A stretch of 8,267 bases of DNA from an archaeon (GCA_030699005.1 JAUYLQ010000009.1:1-8267); one strand, 5' to 3'; shown: positions 1-6,943, counted from the first letter of the stretch. Numbers and translations: made by a program. The notes: generated from the letters alone by a model not told the origin.

Positions 1-759
1 ATAAGTCAGAGGATAAAAAGAAAGTATGATATACACGAACTTTCAGAAAAACTCCCCGTAGAGGTTAATGTTTTTGATATTCTTTTTTACAATGGAAAAC
101 CTAAACTTGAGACTCCTTTTAAGAAAAGAGCAGAACTTATAAGGGAAATAATTAAAGAACATCCTTACAAATTAATTTCTTCAAAAATGAAAATAACGAA
201 TAATGAAAAGGAAGTAAAAGAATTTTACAAAGAAGCTCTTGAAAACAACCAGGAAGGAATAATGCTAAAAAACCTTGATGCCCATTACAAACCCGGAAGG
301 AGAGTTGGAAACATGCTAAAACTAAAACCCGAAGAAAATGAGCTGGACCTTGTTATAACTGGAGGAGAATGGGGTACGGGAAAAAGGTCGGGCTGGATTT
401 CATCTTTCATTCTTTCATGTAAAAAAAATGGAAAGTACCTTGAAATAGGAAAAGTTGGAACAGGAATTGGGGAGAAAATAAATGATGAAAATAAAGTGAC
501 TTTTGATGAATTAACAAAACTTATGGTTCCAATAATTATTGAAGAAAAAGGTAAAGACATTAAAGTAAAACCCAAAATTATCGTGACCGTCCATTATCAG
601 GATATCCAGAAATCTCCAAATTATGCTTCAGGTTGGGCCCTTAGATTCCCGAGAATAACCGCCCTTAGACCCGACAAGCCACTTTCGGAAATTGCGACAT
701 TGGATGAAATTGAAAAAGATTTCGTCGTACAAAGAGAAAAAAATTACAAGTATGGTTGA
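1..759 (+). CDS. lig: ATP-dependent DNA ligase, C-terminal 252 residues (5' end outside window)
   Basis: This enzyme seals nicks in duplex DNA, chiefly during Okazaki fragment joining and repair, through an enzyme-AMP intermediate. The frame is open from base 1, so the gene starts upstream; the in-frame ATG at 187 lies inside a conserved domain and is not the start. Counting from the first codon, VFDILFYNGK (residues 24-33) matches motif IIIa, EGIMLK (85-90) motif IV, KLK (107-109) motif V with its AMP-contacting lysines, and RFPR...RPDK (215-226) motif VI of the OB-fold domain. The motif I lysine (KxDG) that takes the AMP is beyond the window edge. Archaeal ligases are usually about 550-600 residues, so somewhat under half is visible. 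Family assignment is firm. The gene ends 9 bp before the toxin gene, with no clear promoter between them. Confidence 0.95.
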   Translation: MSQRIKRKYDIHELSEKLPVEVNVFDILFYNGKPKLETPFKKRAELIREIIKEHPYKLISSKMKITNNEKEVKEFYKEALENNQEGIMLKNLDAHYKPGRRVGNMLKLKPEENELDLVITGGEWGTGKRSGWISSFILSCKKNGKYLEIGKVGTGIGEKINDENKVTFDELTKLMVPIIIEEKGKDIKVKPKIIVTVHYQDIQKSPNYASGWALRFPRITALRPDKPLSEIATLDEIEKDFVVQREKNYKYG

Positions 760-768
760 AAATCAAAA

Positions 769-1026
769 ATGTACAAAATTTTCACAGCAAATTCAAAAAC
801 AGAAAAAATCTTGAAAGAATATCTTAAATCAAGAGAGGGAATAAATACTAAATTAGATAAATTAAAGGAAAATCCGAGAAAATTTCTTGGTGCCCATCCC
901 CTTCAGGGGAAATTAAAAGGGAAACTAGCTTGCTGGCTTGGTTCTAACATAAGAGCAATTTACACGATAAACGAAAAAAACAAACAGATTATAATCGAAG
1001 CAATTGGGACGCATAAAATATACTAA
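769..1026 (+). CDS. RelE/YafQ-superfamily toxin (probable mRNA interferase)
   Basis: This 85-residue protein has the RelE/ParE toxin fold signature: an N-terminal helical half, then HPLQGKLKG (residues 43-51), a strand with NIRAIY (60-65), and the terminal strand IIIEAIGTHKIY (74-85). The HPL...G and GTH-x-x-(F/Y) elements resemble YafQ-type ribosome-dependent mRNA endonucleases; H43, R62, H82 and Y85 are candidate catalytic residues by analogy. Activity is inferred. The ATG lies 9 bp after the ligase stop, with neither a TATA box at the usual distance nor a strong ribosome binding site, so expression probably depends on ligase-gene transcription. No antitoxin gene lies on the same strand. 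The RHH gene on the opposite strand overlaps its last 4 bp and is the only nearby antitoxin candidate. It could also be an orphan toxin. Confidence 0.85.
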   Translation: MYKIFTANSKTEKILKEYLKSREGINTKLDKLKENPRKFLGAHPLQGKLKGKLACWLGSNIRAIYTINEKNKQIIIEAIGTHKIY

Positions 1027-1250
1027 TACTTAAATTCTTTAGTCTTTCCCTTTTTTATGTTTCTTTCACTAGCTCTTATTTGGGACATCATTTCCTTATC
1101 TTGAAGAATCTCCCTTTCCTCAAGTACCCTTATTTTATCCCTAAGAGCTTCCCTTATAAATTCTGCTTTTGTCATATAATTATGCCTTTTCATAATTTTC
1201 TCTATAGCTGACAAAAAATTTTGCTCAAGCTTCAAACTCACATTTTCCAT
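1023..1250 (-). CDS. Ribbon-helix-helix DNA-binding protein, candidate antitoxin
   Basis: This 75-residue protein fits the RHH (Arc/MetJ/CopG) fold. A short N-terminal strand ENVSLKLE (2-9) would enter the DNA major groove as a dimer. Helix 1 spans about 10-24 and helix 2 about 27-45 (TKAEFIREALRDKI). The charged tail (46-75, Lys/Glu-rich) matches the toxin-wrapping region of RHH antitoxins. Partner assignment to the RelE-like toxin rests on adjacency: the two genes converge and their stop codons overlap by 4 bp. RHH antitoxins are normally encoded upstream of the toxin on the same strand, so this arrangement is odd. The start ATG at 1250 abuts three tandem 10-bp repeats that cover its promoter, which points to autorepression. 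It might instead be a stand-alone repressor. Confidence 0.85.
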   Translation of the reverse strand: MENVSLKLEQNFLSAIEKIMKRHNYMTKAEFIREALRDKIRVLEEREILQDKEMMSQIRASERNIKKGKTKEFKY

Positions 1251-1251
1251 G

Positions 1252-1281
1252 GTAGTATTAAGTAGTCTTAAGTAGTATTTA
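1252..1281 (-). promoter_or_regulatory. Three tandem 10-bp repeats, probable RHH operator
   Basis: On the plus strand three consecutive decamers read GTAGTATTAA, GTAGTCTTAA and GTAGTATTTA (1252-1261, 1262-1271, 1272-1281). The GTAGT core is invariant and recurs every 10 bp, about one helical turn, so the sites face the same side of the DNA. They run from next to the RHH start codon up through the TATA box. RHH repressors such as CopG, MetJ and Omega are known to bind short tandem or inverted sites cooperatively. Identification as this protein's own operator is an inference from position and spacing. Confidence 0.7.
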
Positions 1282-1283
1282 AA
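1276..1283 (-). promoter_or_regulatory. TATA box for the RHH gene
   Basis: The minus strand reads TTTAAATA, centred about 30 bp before the RHH start codon. A start site about 25 bp downstream falls near 1254, giving an almost leaderless mRNA. The third operator decamer overlaps the box, so repressor binding would compete with TBP/TFB. Confidence 0.6.
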
Positions 1284-1303
1284 CTTTTTGGATAAAATTT
1301 TTA

Positions 1304-1807
1304 TTAAAAAAAGTCAACCCAAGTTTTCTCCAAATCTAGTTCTTTTCCTTTGTGATAAATCACTCCTGAAAAACTTCTTCCGTCAAAAATCCATTCATAC
1401 ATCTTCTTATCTCCGGAATTCATTCTAAGAGATGGAATATCCTTTCTTTGAACCCAAAGAGGCTTTCCTTCTTCAGTTTCATCGAGCAAAGTTCCAGAGT
1501 ATTCATTTGCATAAAAAATAGAAACATGATAATTGTCATGTTTCTTCCATTCCTTGAACTCTCTTTCAAAATTGTCAAAAAGAATTGTTCCAATCAATTT
1601 GGGTTTAATAAGAGTTAAACCAGTTTCTTCCCGAGTTTCCCTCACAGCAGCAGAAAGCCTTCCCTCTTTACAGTTTTTCTCATACGGTTCGAGTTTTCCT
1701 CCCGGCAGGGCGTAAAAACCTGAATTCGGGTCCTCCTTTCTTTCACTTTTTTTTAACATCAAAACATTCTCATTAACAGGAAGGTAGCTTAATACCCCAT
1801 ATTTCAT
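1304..1807 (-). CDS. Nudix hydrolase, MTH1/8-oxo-dGTPase-like
   Basis: This 167-residue cytoplasmic enzyme has a Nudix box for hydrolysing a nucleoside diphosphate linked to another group. The box begins at GG (36-37) and ends RETREETGL (56-64), with metal-binding E57, E60 and E61. The first part is longer than the canonical G-x5-E-x7-REUxEExGU: E43 is followed by 12 rather than 7 residues before R56, while E48 keeps the x7 spacing. The regions GTILFDN (73-79) and PLWVQRKDIP (116-125), and the end GVIYHKGKELD (148-158), resemble MutT/MTH1-type sanitising enzymes, so an oxidised purine nucleotide is a plausible substrate. Substrate is inferred. It starts at an ATG 25 bp after an ATTTAAA box and lies upstream of the RHH gene on the same strand, with a 53-bp gap. 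Confidence 0.9.
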   Translation of the reverse strand: MKYGVLSYLPVNENVLMLKKSERKEDPNSGFYALPGGKLEPYEKNCKEGRLSAAVRETREETGLTLIKPKLIGTILFDNFEREFKEWKKHDNYHVSIFYANEYSGTLLDETEEGKPLWVQRKDIPSLRMNSGDKKMYEWIFDGRSFSGVIYHKGKELDLEKTWVDFF

Positions 1808-1828
1808 CAGTTTTCAAAAATTTAATTC

Positions 1829-1835
1829 TTTAAAT
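1829..1835 (-). promoter_or_regulatory. TATA box for the Nudix gene
   Basis: The minus strand reads ATTTAAA, centred 25 bp before the Nudix ATG, predicting a leaderless transcript. The surrounding 90-bp intergenic region (1808-1897) also holds a separate TATA box for the divergent membrane-protein gene. Confidence 0.55.
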
Positions 1836-1868
1836 GGATTATTATTCTAAAAAAGCACCTATAAAAAA

Positions 1869-1876
1869 TTATAAAC
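1869..1876 (+). promoter_or_regulatory. TATA box for the membrane Schlafen-domain gene
   Basis: TTATAAAC is centred about 25 bp before the ATG at 1898. A second TATAAA at 1860-1865 lies too far upstream for a leaderless start but could serve as an alternative. Confidence 0.6.
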
Positions 1877-1897
1877 TCGTAAGACATTAGTAAAATC

Positions 1898-2989
1898 ATG
1901 GAAACAAGGAGCTACCTATCCATTTCAATAAAACTTATCTTAGTTCTTTCAATAATAAACTCCATCTACTTTTCACTATGGCATATCATGTCAGCAAACC
2001 TTTTTTTGCTTATACTTTTGTACGCCCCTCAAATAATAAAAAGTTCTTACAAAATAATTTTCCCGAAGCAGTTTGAAATTGCACTTTTGATTTTTATAGT
2101 AATAAACCTTATTTTGGGTAGGCTTTACGAATTTCTCTCACCCCTTATATTCGGAATAAGTACTGGGTTTATCGCGCTTTTTATATTATTTATCTTATAC
2201 TCTTCAAACCAAATCAAAAGAAATGTTTTTTTAGTTACATTCTTCTCATTTATTTTTGCAATCTCCTTCGGAGCAATTATTGAATTACTAAAATATTACC
2301 TAAAATTAATTTTGGGGCAGGGAATAAATGAAGGAATTTACTCTTTTACCATGATGAACCTAACGTATGTTTTTTTGGGAGCATCAATCGCTTCAGTTAC
2401 AGGATTAATTTACATGAAAACAATATTTTCCCTTTTGTCAGGAATTATTAAAAAATTTACAATCCTGAATAAAAACGTTTTTCCTGCAAATAAATTCCCA
2501 AATGAAGTAATGGAAGAGATAAAAGATGGAGAAAATGAAATAAAAGAATTTAAATCTACACTTAGAACAAACTTGCATACTAATCAAATAGATAAAAAAA
2601 TAGAGCAGTCGGTTCTTAAAACCATCTGTGCATTTTTGAATACAAAAGGCGGAACACTTTTTGTGGGAGTTACTGACAGCAAAAAAATTTTAGGAATTAA
2701 AAAAGATTATTTTGAAAATAATGATAAATTTCAGCTTCACTTAATAAACTTGATTAAACAAAATATAGGGAAAAAATATCTCGATTTAATTAACCCTGAA
2801 TTAATCCGTATAAAAAACCATTATGTTTTAAGAGTTGAATGCAAAAAATCAGGCAAGCCAGTATTTTTAAAGGATGGAGAAAATGAATATTTTTATATTC
2901 GCTCAGGACCCCAAACAGTCGAACTTAAAGGGAGCGAATTAATTGGGTATATAAACCGATTCTCCTCATTCTCCTCTAAACCTTTATAA
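1898..2989 (+). CDS. Membrane protein with C-terminal Schlafen AlbA_2 domain
   Basis: This 363-residue protein has about six hydrophobic segments (roughly 8-28, 33-48, 60-76, 81-101, 109-130, 155-174) followed by a soluble domain (about 200-355). The soluble part matches the Schlafen/AlbA_2 family: GENEIKEFK (211-219), TICAFLNTKGGTLFVGVTD (242-260), then GI-x2-D and a C-terminal FYIRSG. E212, E217 and D260 sit where SLFN13-type RNases have their carboxylate triad, so nuclease activity is possible but unproven. The membrane part vaguely resembles DUF2238-like proteins (a YEF segment at 77-79, then FGAIIELLKYYL at 124-135); this is a weak impression. No AAA or helicase domain follows. It is divergent from the Nudix gene, and its stop codon lies within the TBP gene's TATA box. 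The soluble domain is presumably cytoplasmic. Confidence 0.85.
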   Translation: METRSYLSISIKLILVLSIINSIYFSLWHIMSANLFLLILLYAPQIIKSSYKIIFPKQFEIALLIFIVINLILGRLYEFLSPLIFGISTGFIALFILFILYSSNQIKRNVFLVTFFSFIFAISFGAIIELLKYYLKLILGQGINEGIYSFTMMNLTYVFLGASIASVTGLIYMKTIFSLLSGIIKKFTILNKNVFPANKFPNEVMEEIKDGENEIKEFKSTLRTNLHTNQIDKKIEQSVLKTICAFLNTKGGTLFVGVTDSKKILGIKKDYFENNDKFQLHLINLIKQNIGKKYLDLINPELIRIKNHYVLRVECKKSGKPVFLKDGENEYFYIRSGPQTVELKGSELIGYINRFSSFSSKPL

Positions 2990-2990
2990 A
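2983..2990 (+). promoter_or_regulatory. TATA box for the TBP gene, overlapping the upstream stop codon
   Basis: The palindrome TTTATAAA is centred about 25 bp before the TBP ATG at 3012. It contains the TAA stop (2987-2989) of the preceding gene. TBP therefore has its own promoter despite a 22-bp gap, and its mRNA should be leaderless. Confidence 0.7.
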
Positions 2991-3011
2991 CCCCATTTTT
3001 CTTTAAAAAGG

Positions 3012-3602
3012 ATGGTTGCAAAGAAAAGTGCTACTTCTTCGAAATCAAAAAATGATTCTGAATATAAAATTCAAAATATTGTTGCAACAACTTCTCTTGA
3101 AAAGCCTGTTCCTTTAACAAAACTTGCAAGAACTCAGCCAAACACCGAATATAATCCTGAAACTTTCCCGGGATTAGTCCTAAGAATAAAAGAGCCAAAA
3201 TCTGCAGTTTTAGTTTTCTCCTCAGGAAATTTGGTTTGCACGGGAACAAAATCCCTTGCTCAGGTAAGGAAAGTTATTGATGAAGTGATAAGGCAATTGA
3301 AAAAAGTGAATGTTAAAATAACAATAAAACCAAAGATAACTGTTCAAAATATTGTTGCATCAGGAACAATAAACTTGCAGCTTAACCTAAATTACCTCGC
3401 GCTCGAAATGGAGAACACAGAATACGAACCCGAGCAGTTTCCGGGACTTGTTTACAAGCTTGAAGACTCAAATGCCACATTCTTATTATTCTCAAACGGA
3501 AAACTTGTCTGTACCGGAACAAAGAACAAACAGCAGCTTGAAGACTCTATGAACCAGCTTTTGAAAAATATAAAACATATTTTGAAAGAGTATAAAAAGT
3601 AA
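3012..3602 (+). CDS. tbp: TATA-box-binding protein
   Basis: TBP bends promoter DNA at the TATA box and recruits TFB and RNA polymerase. The 196 residues hold the expected two direct repeats: about 19-98 and 109-190. Each begins (I/V)QNIVA, has TEY-x-P-E-x-FPGLV, and then an F-S-x-G-x-LVCTGTK segment. The four intercalating phenylalanines that kink DNA are F52, F69, F143 and F160. An N-terminal Lys/Ser-rich extension of about 16 residues precedes the fold, and the C-terminus is basic (LKEYKK), without the acidic tail of some archaeal TBPs. Length fits the family. It starts at an ATG 25 bp after a TATA box, so its own product must act at that site; whether this gives feedback control cannot be told from sequence. 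Confidence 0.97.
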   Translation: MVAKKSATSSKSKNDSEYKIQNIVATTSLEKPVPLTKLARTQPNTEYNPETFPGLVLRIKEPKSAVLVFSSGNLVCTGTKSLAQVRKVIDEVIRQLKKVNVKITIKPKITVQNIVASGTINLQLNLNYLALEMENTEYEPEQFPGLVYKLEDSNATFLLFSNGKLVCTGTKNKQQLEDSMNQLLKNIKHILKEYKK

Positions 3603-3650
3603 TCCAAAAAATCCAGCTCTTCTAAAACCACTCTAAAATTTACAACTATT

Positions 3651-3660
3651 TTTATAAATA
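3651..3660 (+). promoter_or_regulatory. TATA box for the mcm transcript
   Basis: TTTATAAATA is centred about 25 bp before the MCM ATG at 3680, predicting a leaderless mRNA. It lies in a 77-bp gap after TBP; the run of T just before it (3648-3653) might also help terminate the tbp transcript. Confidence 0.7.
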
Positions 3661-3679
3661 AGAGGCATATTCTTTTTTA

Positions 3680-5755
3680 ATGGATGAGGTTGATTTTACA
3701 AAAGAGCCGGAGGAAGAGGGGACGTTTGAGGTCAAAAAGCCCGAACAAACAGGAAAACAGGAAGAACTTATTTTAGAATCAAAGCGTTTCATCGACTCAT
3801 ATAAAAAGAAGCTAAAATCCTCTTTAAGAGATGAAAACAATGTTGTTTTTATAGATTACCTTGAAATAGCTGAAGAGTCACCAATGCTTTCTGAAGAAAT
3901 TATAAAAAATCCTGAAGAAGCTCTTAGAATACTTGAAATCGCAATTGAAGAAATGGGATTAATTGAAAATGTGAGGGTCAGGCTCTTCAATTTGCAAAAG
4001 TCAGATGAAATTCTTATAAGGGACATCCGGTCAAGGCATTTGAATGAATTGATAATGATTGAGGGGATAATTCGCCAGTCTTCTGATGTCAGACCTCAGG
4101 TGGTAAATGCTAAATTTGAATGTCCAAGTTGTGGAACAATAATCTCAGTTCTTCAAATAGAAAAAAAATTTAGAGAGCCAAGTCGTTGTTCCTGTGGTAG
4201 AAGAGGGGGATTTAAATTGATATCAAAAGAGATGGTCGATACCCAGAGACTTATCATTGAAGAAGCACCGGACATGCTTCAAGGGGGGGAGCAACCAAAA
4301 AGAATTAATGTTTTTGTAAAAGAGGATCTAGTTGACCCTAAAATGGAAGAGAGGACAACCCCTGGGGCAAGAGTAAGAGTTATTGGAATTTTAAAAGAAG
4401 TTCCTGTTCCGTTGTCAACAGGGGGGACATCAACACGTTTTGAACTTGCACTTGAAGTGAATAATATAATTCCCATGGAAGAAACTTTTGAAGAACTGGA
4501 CATAAATGAAGAAGATGAGCAGCAAATACAAGAATTGGCGGCAGACCCCGAAGTTTTAATGAAGTTAAGAGAAAGTGTTGCACCAAGTGTCTGGGGATAT
4601 AAGGAAATAAAAGAATCTCTTCTCTTACAGCTTTTTGGGGGAGTTCAAAAACAAAAGACAGATGGGCAAAAAACAAGAGGAGATATTCATATAATGATGA
4701 TTGGAGACCCCGGAGTTGCAAAATCTGTTGTCCTTAATTTTATGGCAAACATTTCTCCAAAAGGAAGATACGTTGTCGGAAAATCTGCATCTGGAGCTGG
4801 TTTAACGGCTAGTGTTGTCAGAGATGAATACCTAAAAGGATGGTCTCTTGAAGCCGGAGCAATGGTTCTTGCAAATAAAGGCCTGGTTGCAATTGATGAA
4901 CTTGAAAAAATGGACCCAACCGACCAGTCCGCGATGCATGAAGCACTTGAACAGCAGACAGTCACAATTTCTAAAGCAAATATTCAGGCAACCTTAAGAG
5001 CACAAACTTCAGTTCTTGCAGCAGCAAACCCAAAGTTTGGAAGGTTTGACCCAACACAAGGAATTCCACAGCAAATAAACTTGCCTCCTGCATTAATTAA
5101 CAGGTTTGACATGATTTTTACAATGCGGGACATTCCAAATTTAAAAAATGACACAAAAGTTGCAGACCATATCTTGGAAGAACACCAAAAAGAGGCAAAA
5201 ACAATGTTTATAGAAAAAGATTTATTCAGAAAGTATATTGCATATGCAAGGCAAAGAATTCAGCCAAAGTTAACAAATGAAGCAGTAAAAAAAATGAAAG
5301 AATTTTATGTGGGTCTTCGAAACAGACCAATGATAGAAGGGCAAGAAATGAGAACAATACCAATTTCAGCAAGGCAGCTTAATTCACTTATAAGAATGGC
5401 CGAAGCAGCAGCAAAACTTAGAATGTCTGAAAAAGTTGAAGAAAAAGATGCAGTAGTTGCAATAAACCTTATAAAATATTACCTGGAGCAGGTTGGGTTT
5501 GATGAAGAAACGGGTGAAATTGACATAGATAAAATTTCGGGGAAAATGAAATCAAGCCAGAGAAACAAAATTTTTCTTGTAAGGGATACTATCCATGAAT
5601 TGTCCAAAGAATTTGGAGAGCAAGTTCCAATCGAAAAAATTGAAGGAAAACTTGAAGGAAAAATGAACCCTGAAGAAATTGAAGATGCAATAGAAAAACT
5701 AGCTAAAGAAGGAACAATTTTCAAGCCTCGGCTTGGATTTGTCCAGAAGGTTTAG
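3680..5755 (+). CDS. mcm: MCM replicative DNA helicase
   Basis: This 691-residue protein is the ring-shaped 3'-5' helicase of the archaeal replisome. In order it has an acidic N-terminal tail (1-30), a helical A domain (to about 110), an OB domain with a zinc site C148-x2-C151-x18-C170-x1-C172, and an AAA+ core. The core shows Walker A GDPGVAKS (342-349), Walker B with VAIDELEK (403-410), sensor 1 N450 in AAANP, arginine finger R475 in LINRFD and sensor 2 R565 in ISARQL. A C-terminal winged helix (about 625-691) ends EGTIFKPR-x-G. The final zinc pair is spaced by one residue. No intein interrupts the Walker A or B regions where MCM inteins often sit. It has its own TATA box, and the next gene follows after 3 bp. 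Confidence 0.98.
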   Translation: MDEVDFTKEPEEEGTFEVKKPEQTGKQEELILESKRFIDSYKKKLKSSLRDENNVVFIDYLEIAEESPMLSEEIIKNPEEALRILEIAIEEMGLIENVRVRLFNLQKSDEILIRDIRSRHLNELIMIEGIIRQSSDVRPQVVNAKFECPSCGTIISVLQIEKKFREPSRCSCGRRGGFKLISKEMVDTQRLIIEEAPDMLQGGEQPKRINVFVKEDLVDPKMEERTTPGARVRVIGILKEVPVPLSTGGTSTRFELALEVNNIIPMEETFEELDINEEDEQQIQELAADPEVLMKLRESVAPSVWGYKEIKESLLLQLFGGVQKQKTDGQKTRGDIHIMMIGDPGVAKSVVLNFMANISPKGRYVVGKSASGAGLTASVVRDEYLKGWSLEAGAMVLANKGLVAIDELEKMDPTDQSAMHEALEQQTVTISKANIQATLRAQTSVLAAANPKFGRFDPTQGIPQQINLPPALINRFDMIFTMRDIPNLKNDTKVADHILEEHQKEAKTMFIEKDLFRKYIAYARQRIQPKLTNEAVKKMKEFYVGLRNRPMIEGQEMRTIPISARQLNSLIRMAEAAAKLRMSEKVEEKDAVVAINLIKYYLEQVGFDEETGEIDIDKISGKMKSSQRNKIFLVRDTIHELSKEFGEQVPIEKIEGKLEGKMNPEEIEDAIEKLAKEGTIFKPRLGFVQKV

Positions 5756-5758
5756 AGA

Positions 5759-6235
5759 ATGGAAAATGCCCGAATAACAACACTTGATAAAACAATGAGT
5801 TTCGAAGAAGTCCTGAACTTTATGGAAAATATCGAAAGTGAGATTCTTCCTTGTGCAACAGAAGCATATTTGACCAACTTTTTAATTGCAGACACTTTAT
5901 CCAAAATGGGAGAGAACAAAATATCAAACAAGATAATTAATTATAACAGAAGCCTGGAAAATGAACTGGGAAAGTATTACTTTGCAAGTTCAATAATTAA
6001 CTTTGACACAGAAAAATATGAGATTGCAAAAGAATTTATGGGAGAAAGTTTCAATATGTATTCTCCAATAAAAATAAAAATGGGTTCTATAAAGCAAGTA
6101 AAAGTTGACGGGGGAATAAGCAAATTAATTGAAGTGAATGATTATAAAATAATCGCCTTCCATAAGAGTGTAATTAATGCACTGGATGAACAATATAAAA
6201 CGGGGATTTCCGAGAAAAAGCAAAATTTCCCCTAA
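5759..6235 (+). CDS. Unrecognised protein, co-transcribed with mcm
   Basis: I do not recognise this 158-residue protein. Residues 1-95 look mainly helical and contain FMENIESEILPC (21-32) and an AYLTNFLIADTLSKMG segment (36-51). About 104-135 looks like beta strands (IKIKMGSIKQVKVDGG, then KLIEVNDYKIIAFHK), followed by a short helix. It has one cysteine (C32), no membrane segment and no obvious catalytic motif. Its ATG is 3 bp after the mcm stop, with AGAAGG upstream inside the mcm 3' end, so translation is probably coupled to mcm. A helicase partner or loader is a reasonable guess from position only. A diverged GINS subunit was considered, but the characteristic sequence blocks are absent. 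Codon use and composition resemble its neighbours. Confidence 0.85.
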   Translation: MENARITTLDKTMSFEEVLNFMENIESEILPCATEAYLTNFLIADTLSKMGENKISNKIINYNRSLENELGKYYFASSIINFDTEKYEIAKEFMGESFNMYSPIKIKMGSIKQVKVDGGISKLIEVNDYKIIAFHKSVINALDEQYKTGISEKKQNFP

Positions 6236-6255
6236 CTACTCTCCCATCCACATAA

Positions 6256-6266
6256 ATATTTAAAAA
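6256..6266 (+). promoter_or_regulatory. TATA box for the RPA32-like gene
   Basis: ATATTTAAAAA is centred about 27 bp before the ATG at 6288 and lies in the 52-bp gap after the unknown gene. The T-rich stretch that follows (6270-6281) belongs to the predicted initiation region. Confidence 0.6.
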
Positions 6267-6287
6267 CCGTTTTTTATTTTTACCAGA

Positions 6288-6917
6288 ATGACAGACCAAT
6301 TCAAAAGAAATGTTGCATACAAGATGAGAATTGGAGACATACTTCTTGGAAAACCCATTTTTGACAATGAAAAGTTTATCTATATGGAGTTAGGGAATAA
6401 GAAAATTTCAAGGGTGAACATTATCGGAAACATTGTAGATAAATATGAAAGTGAAGGAGAGAAAAAATATTTGTTTTTTACTCTTGATGATGGATCGGGT
6501 CAGATAAAACTTAAGTCTTTTGGAGAAGAAGATGCTGAAAAATTCAAAAAAGTTGAGCAAGGGCAGACTGTTGCAGTAATTGGGATTGTAAGAAGCTGGA
6601 ATAATGAAACTTACCTTCAGCCCGAGATAATCTCAAAAAGAGACCCAAAATATCTTTTGGTCAGAAAACTTGAACTCGAAAAGAAAAAAAAAGAGATAAC
6701 AAAACCCGTTAAAGACAAAAATGAAGTTAAAGCCATAAAAGACAAAATCTTGGAAAAAATAAAAGTTTCAGAAAGTGACGGGGGAGTAGATACTGAAAAA
6801 ATAATCCTTGAATTTAGGGAGATTTCCTCAGAAACAATTAATGGGGAAGTAAAGAGACTTCTTGAAGAAGGAATAATTTTTGAACCAAGACCCGGAAGAT
6901 TAAGATACTTGGGTTAA
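6288..6917 (+). CDS. RPA32-like OB-fold/winged-helix protein
   Basis: This 209-residue protein probably binds single-stranded DNA as a replication protein A small-subunit homologue. Residues 42-120 form an OB fold: RVNIIGNIVDKYES, then YLFFTLDDGSGQIKLKSFG, GQTVAVIGIVRSW and LQPEIIS. A Lys/Glu-rich linker (about 127-150) leads to a winged helix (about 150-209) ending EEGIIFEPRPG. Single OB plus C-terminal winged helix is the layout of eukaryotic RPA32 and of archaeal RPA-associated proteins (COG3390-type). There is no zinc finger, so it is unlike the large archaeal RPA subunit, which is not in this window. It has its own promoter but lies in the mcm block, in keeping with a replication role. 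Subunit partners are unknown. Confidence 0.85.
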   Translation: MTDQFKRNVAYKMRIGDILLGKPIFDNEKFIYMELGNKKISRVNIIGNIVDKYESEGEKKYLFFTLDDGSGQIKLKSFGEEDAEKFKKVEQGQTVAVIGIVRSWNNETYLQPEIISKRDPKYLLVRKLELEKKKKEITKPVKDKNEVKAIKDKILEKIKVSESDGGVDTEKIILEFREISSETINGEVKRLLEEGIIFEPRPGRLRYLG

Positions 6918-6943
6918 ATTTATCTTGAAGTGTCGAGAAAATC

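Noticed and set aside
187..759. ATG at 187 as the start of a short ligase-like gene
   Set aside because: The frame is open to base 1 and the upstream residues include ligase motif IIIa (VFDILFYNGK), so the gene simply begins outside the window.
4687..4965. Minus-strand open frames inside mcm
   Set aside because: They are antisense shadows of conserved AAA+ coding sequence, Ser-rich and low-complexity, with no promoter or family resemblance.
3680..5755. Intein or frameshift in mcm
   Set aside because: Walker A, Walker B, sensor 1 and arginine-finger regions run continuously at normal spacing.
5759..6235. The unknown gene as a GINS subunit
   Set aside because: Size, position beside mcm and helix-then-beta order fit loosely, but no GINS sequence block is recognisable; kept only as a test to run.
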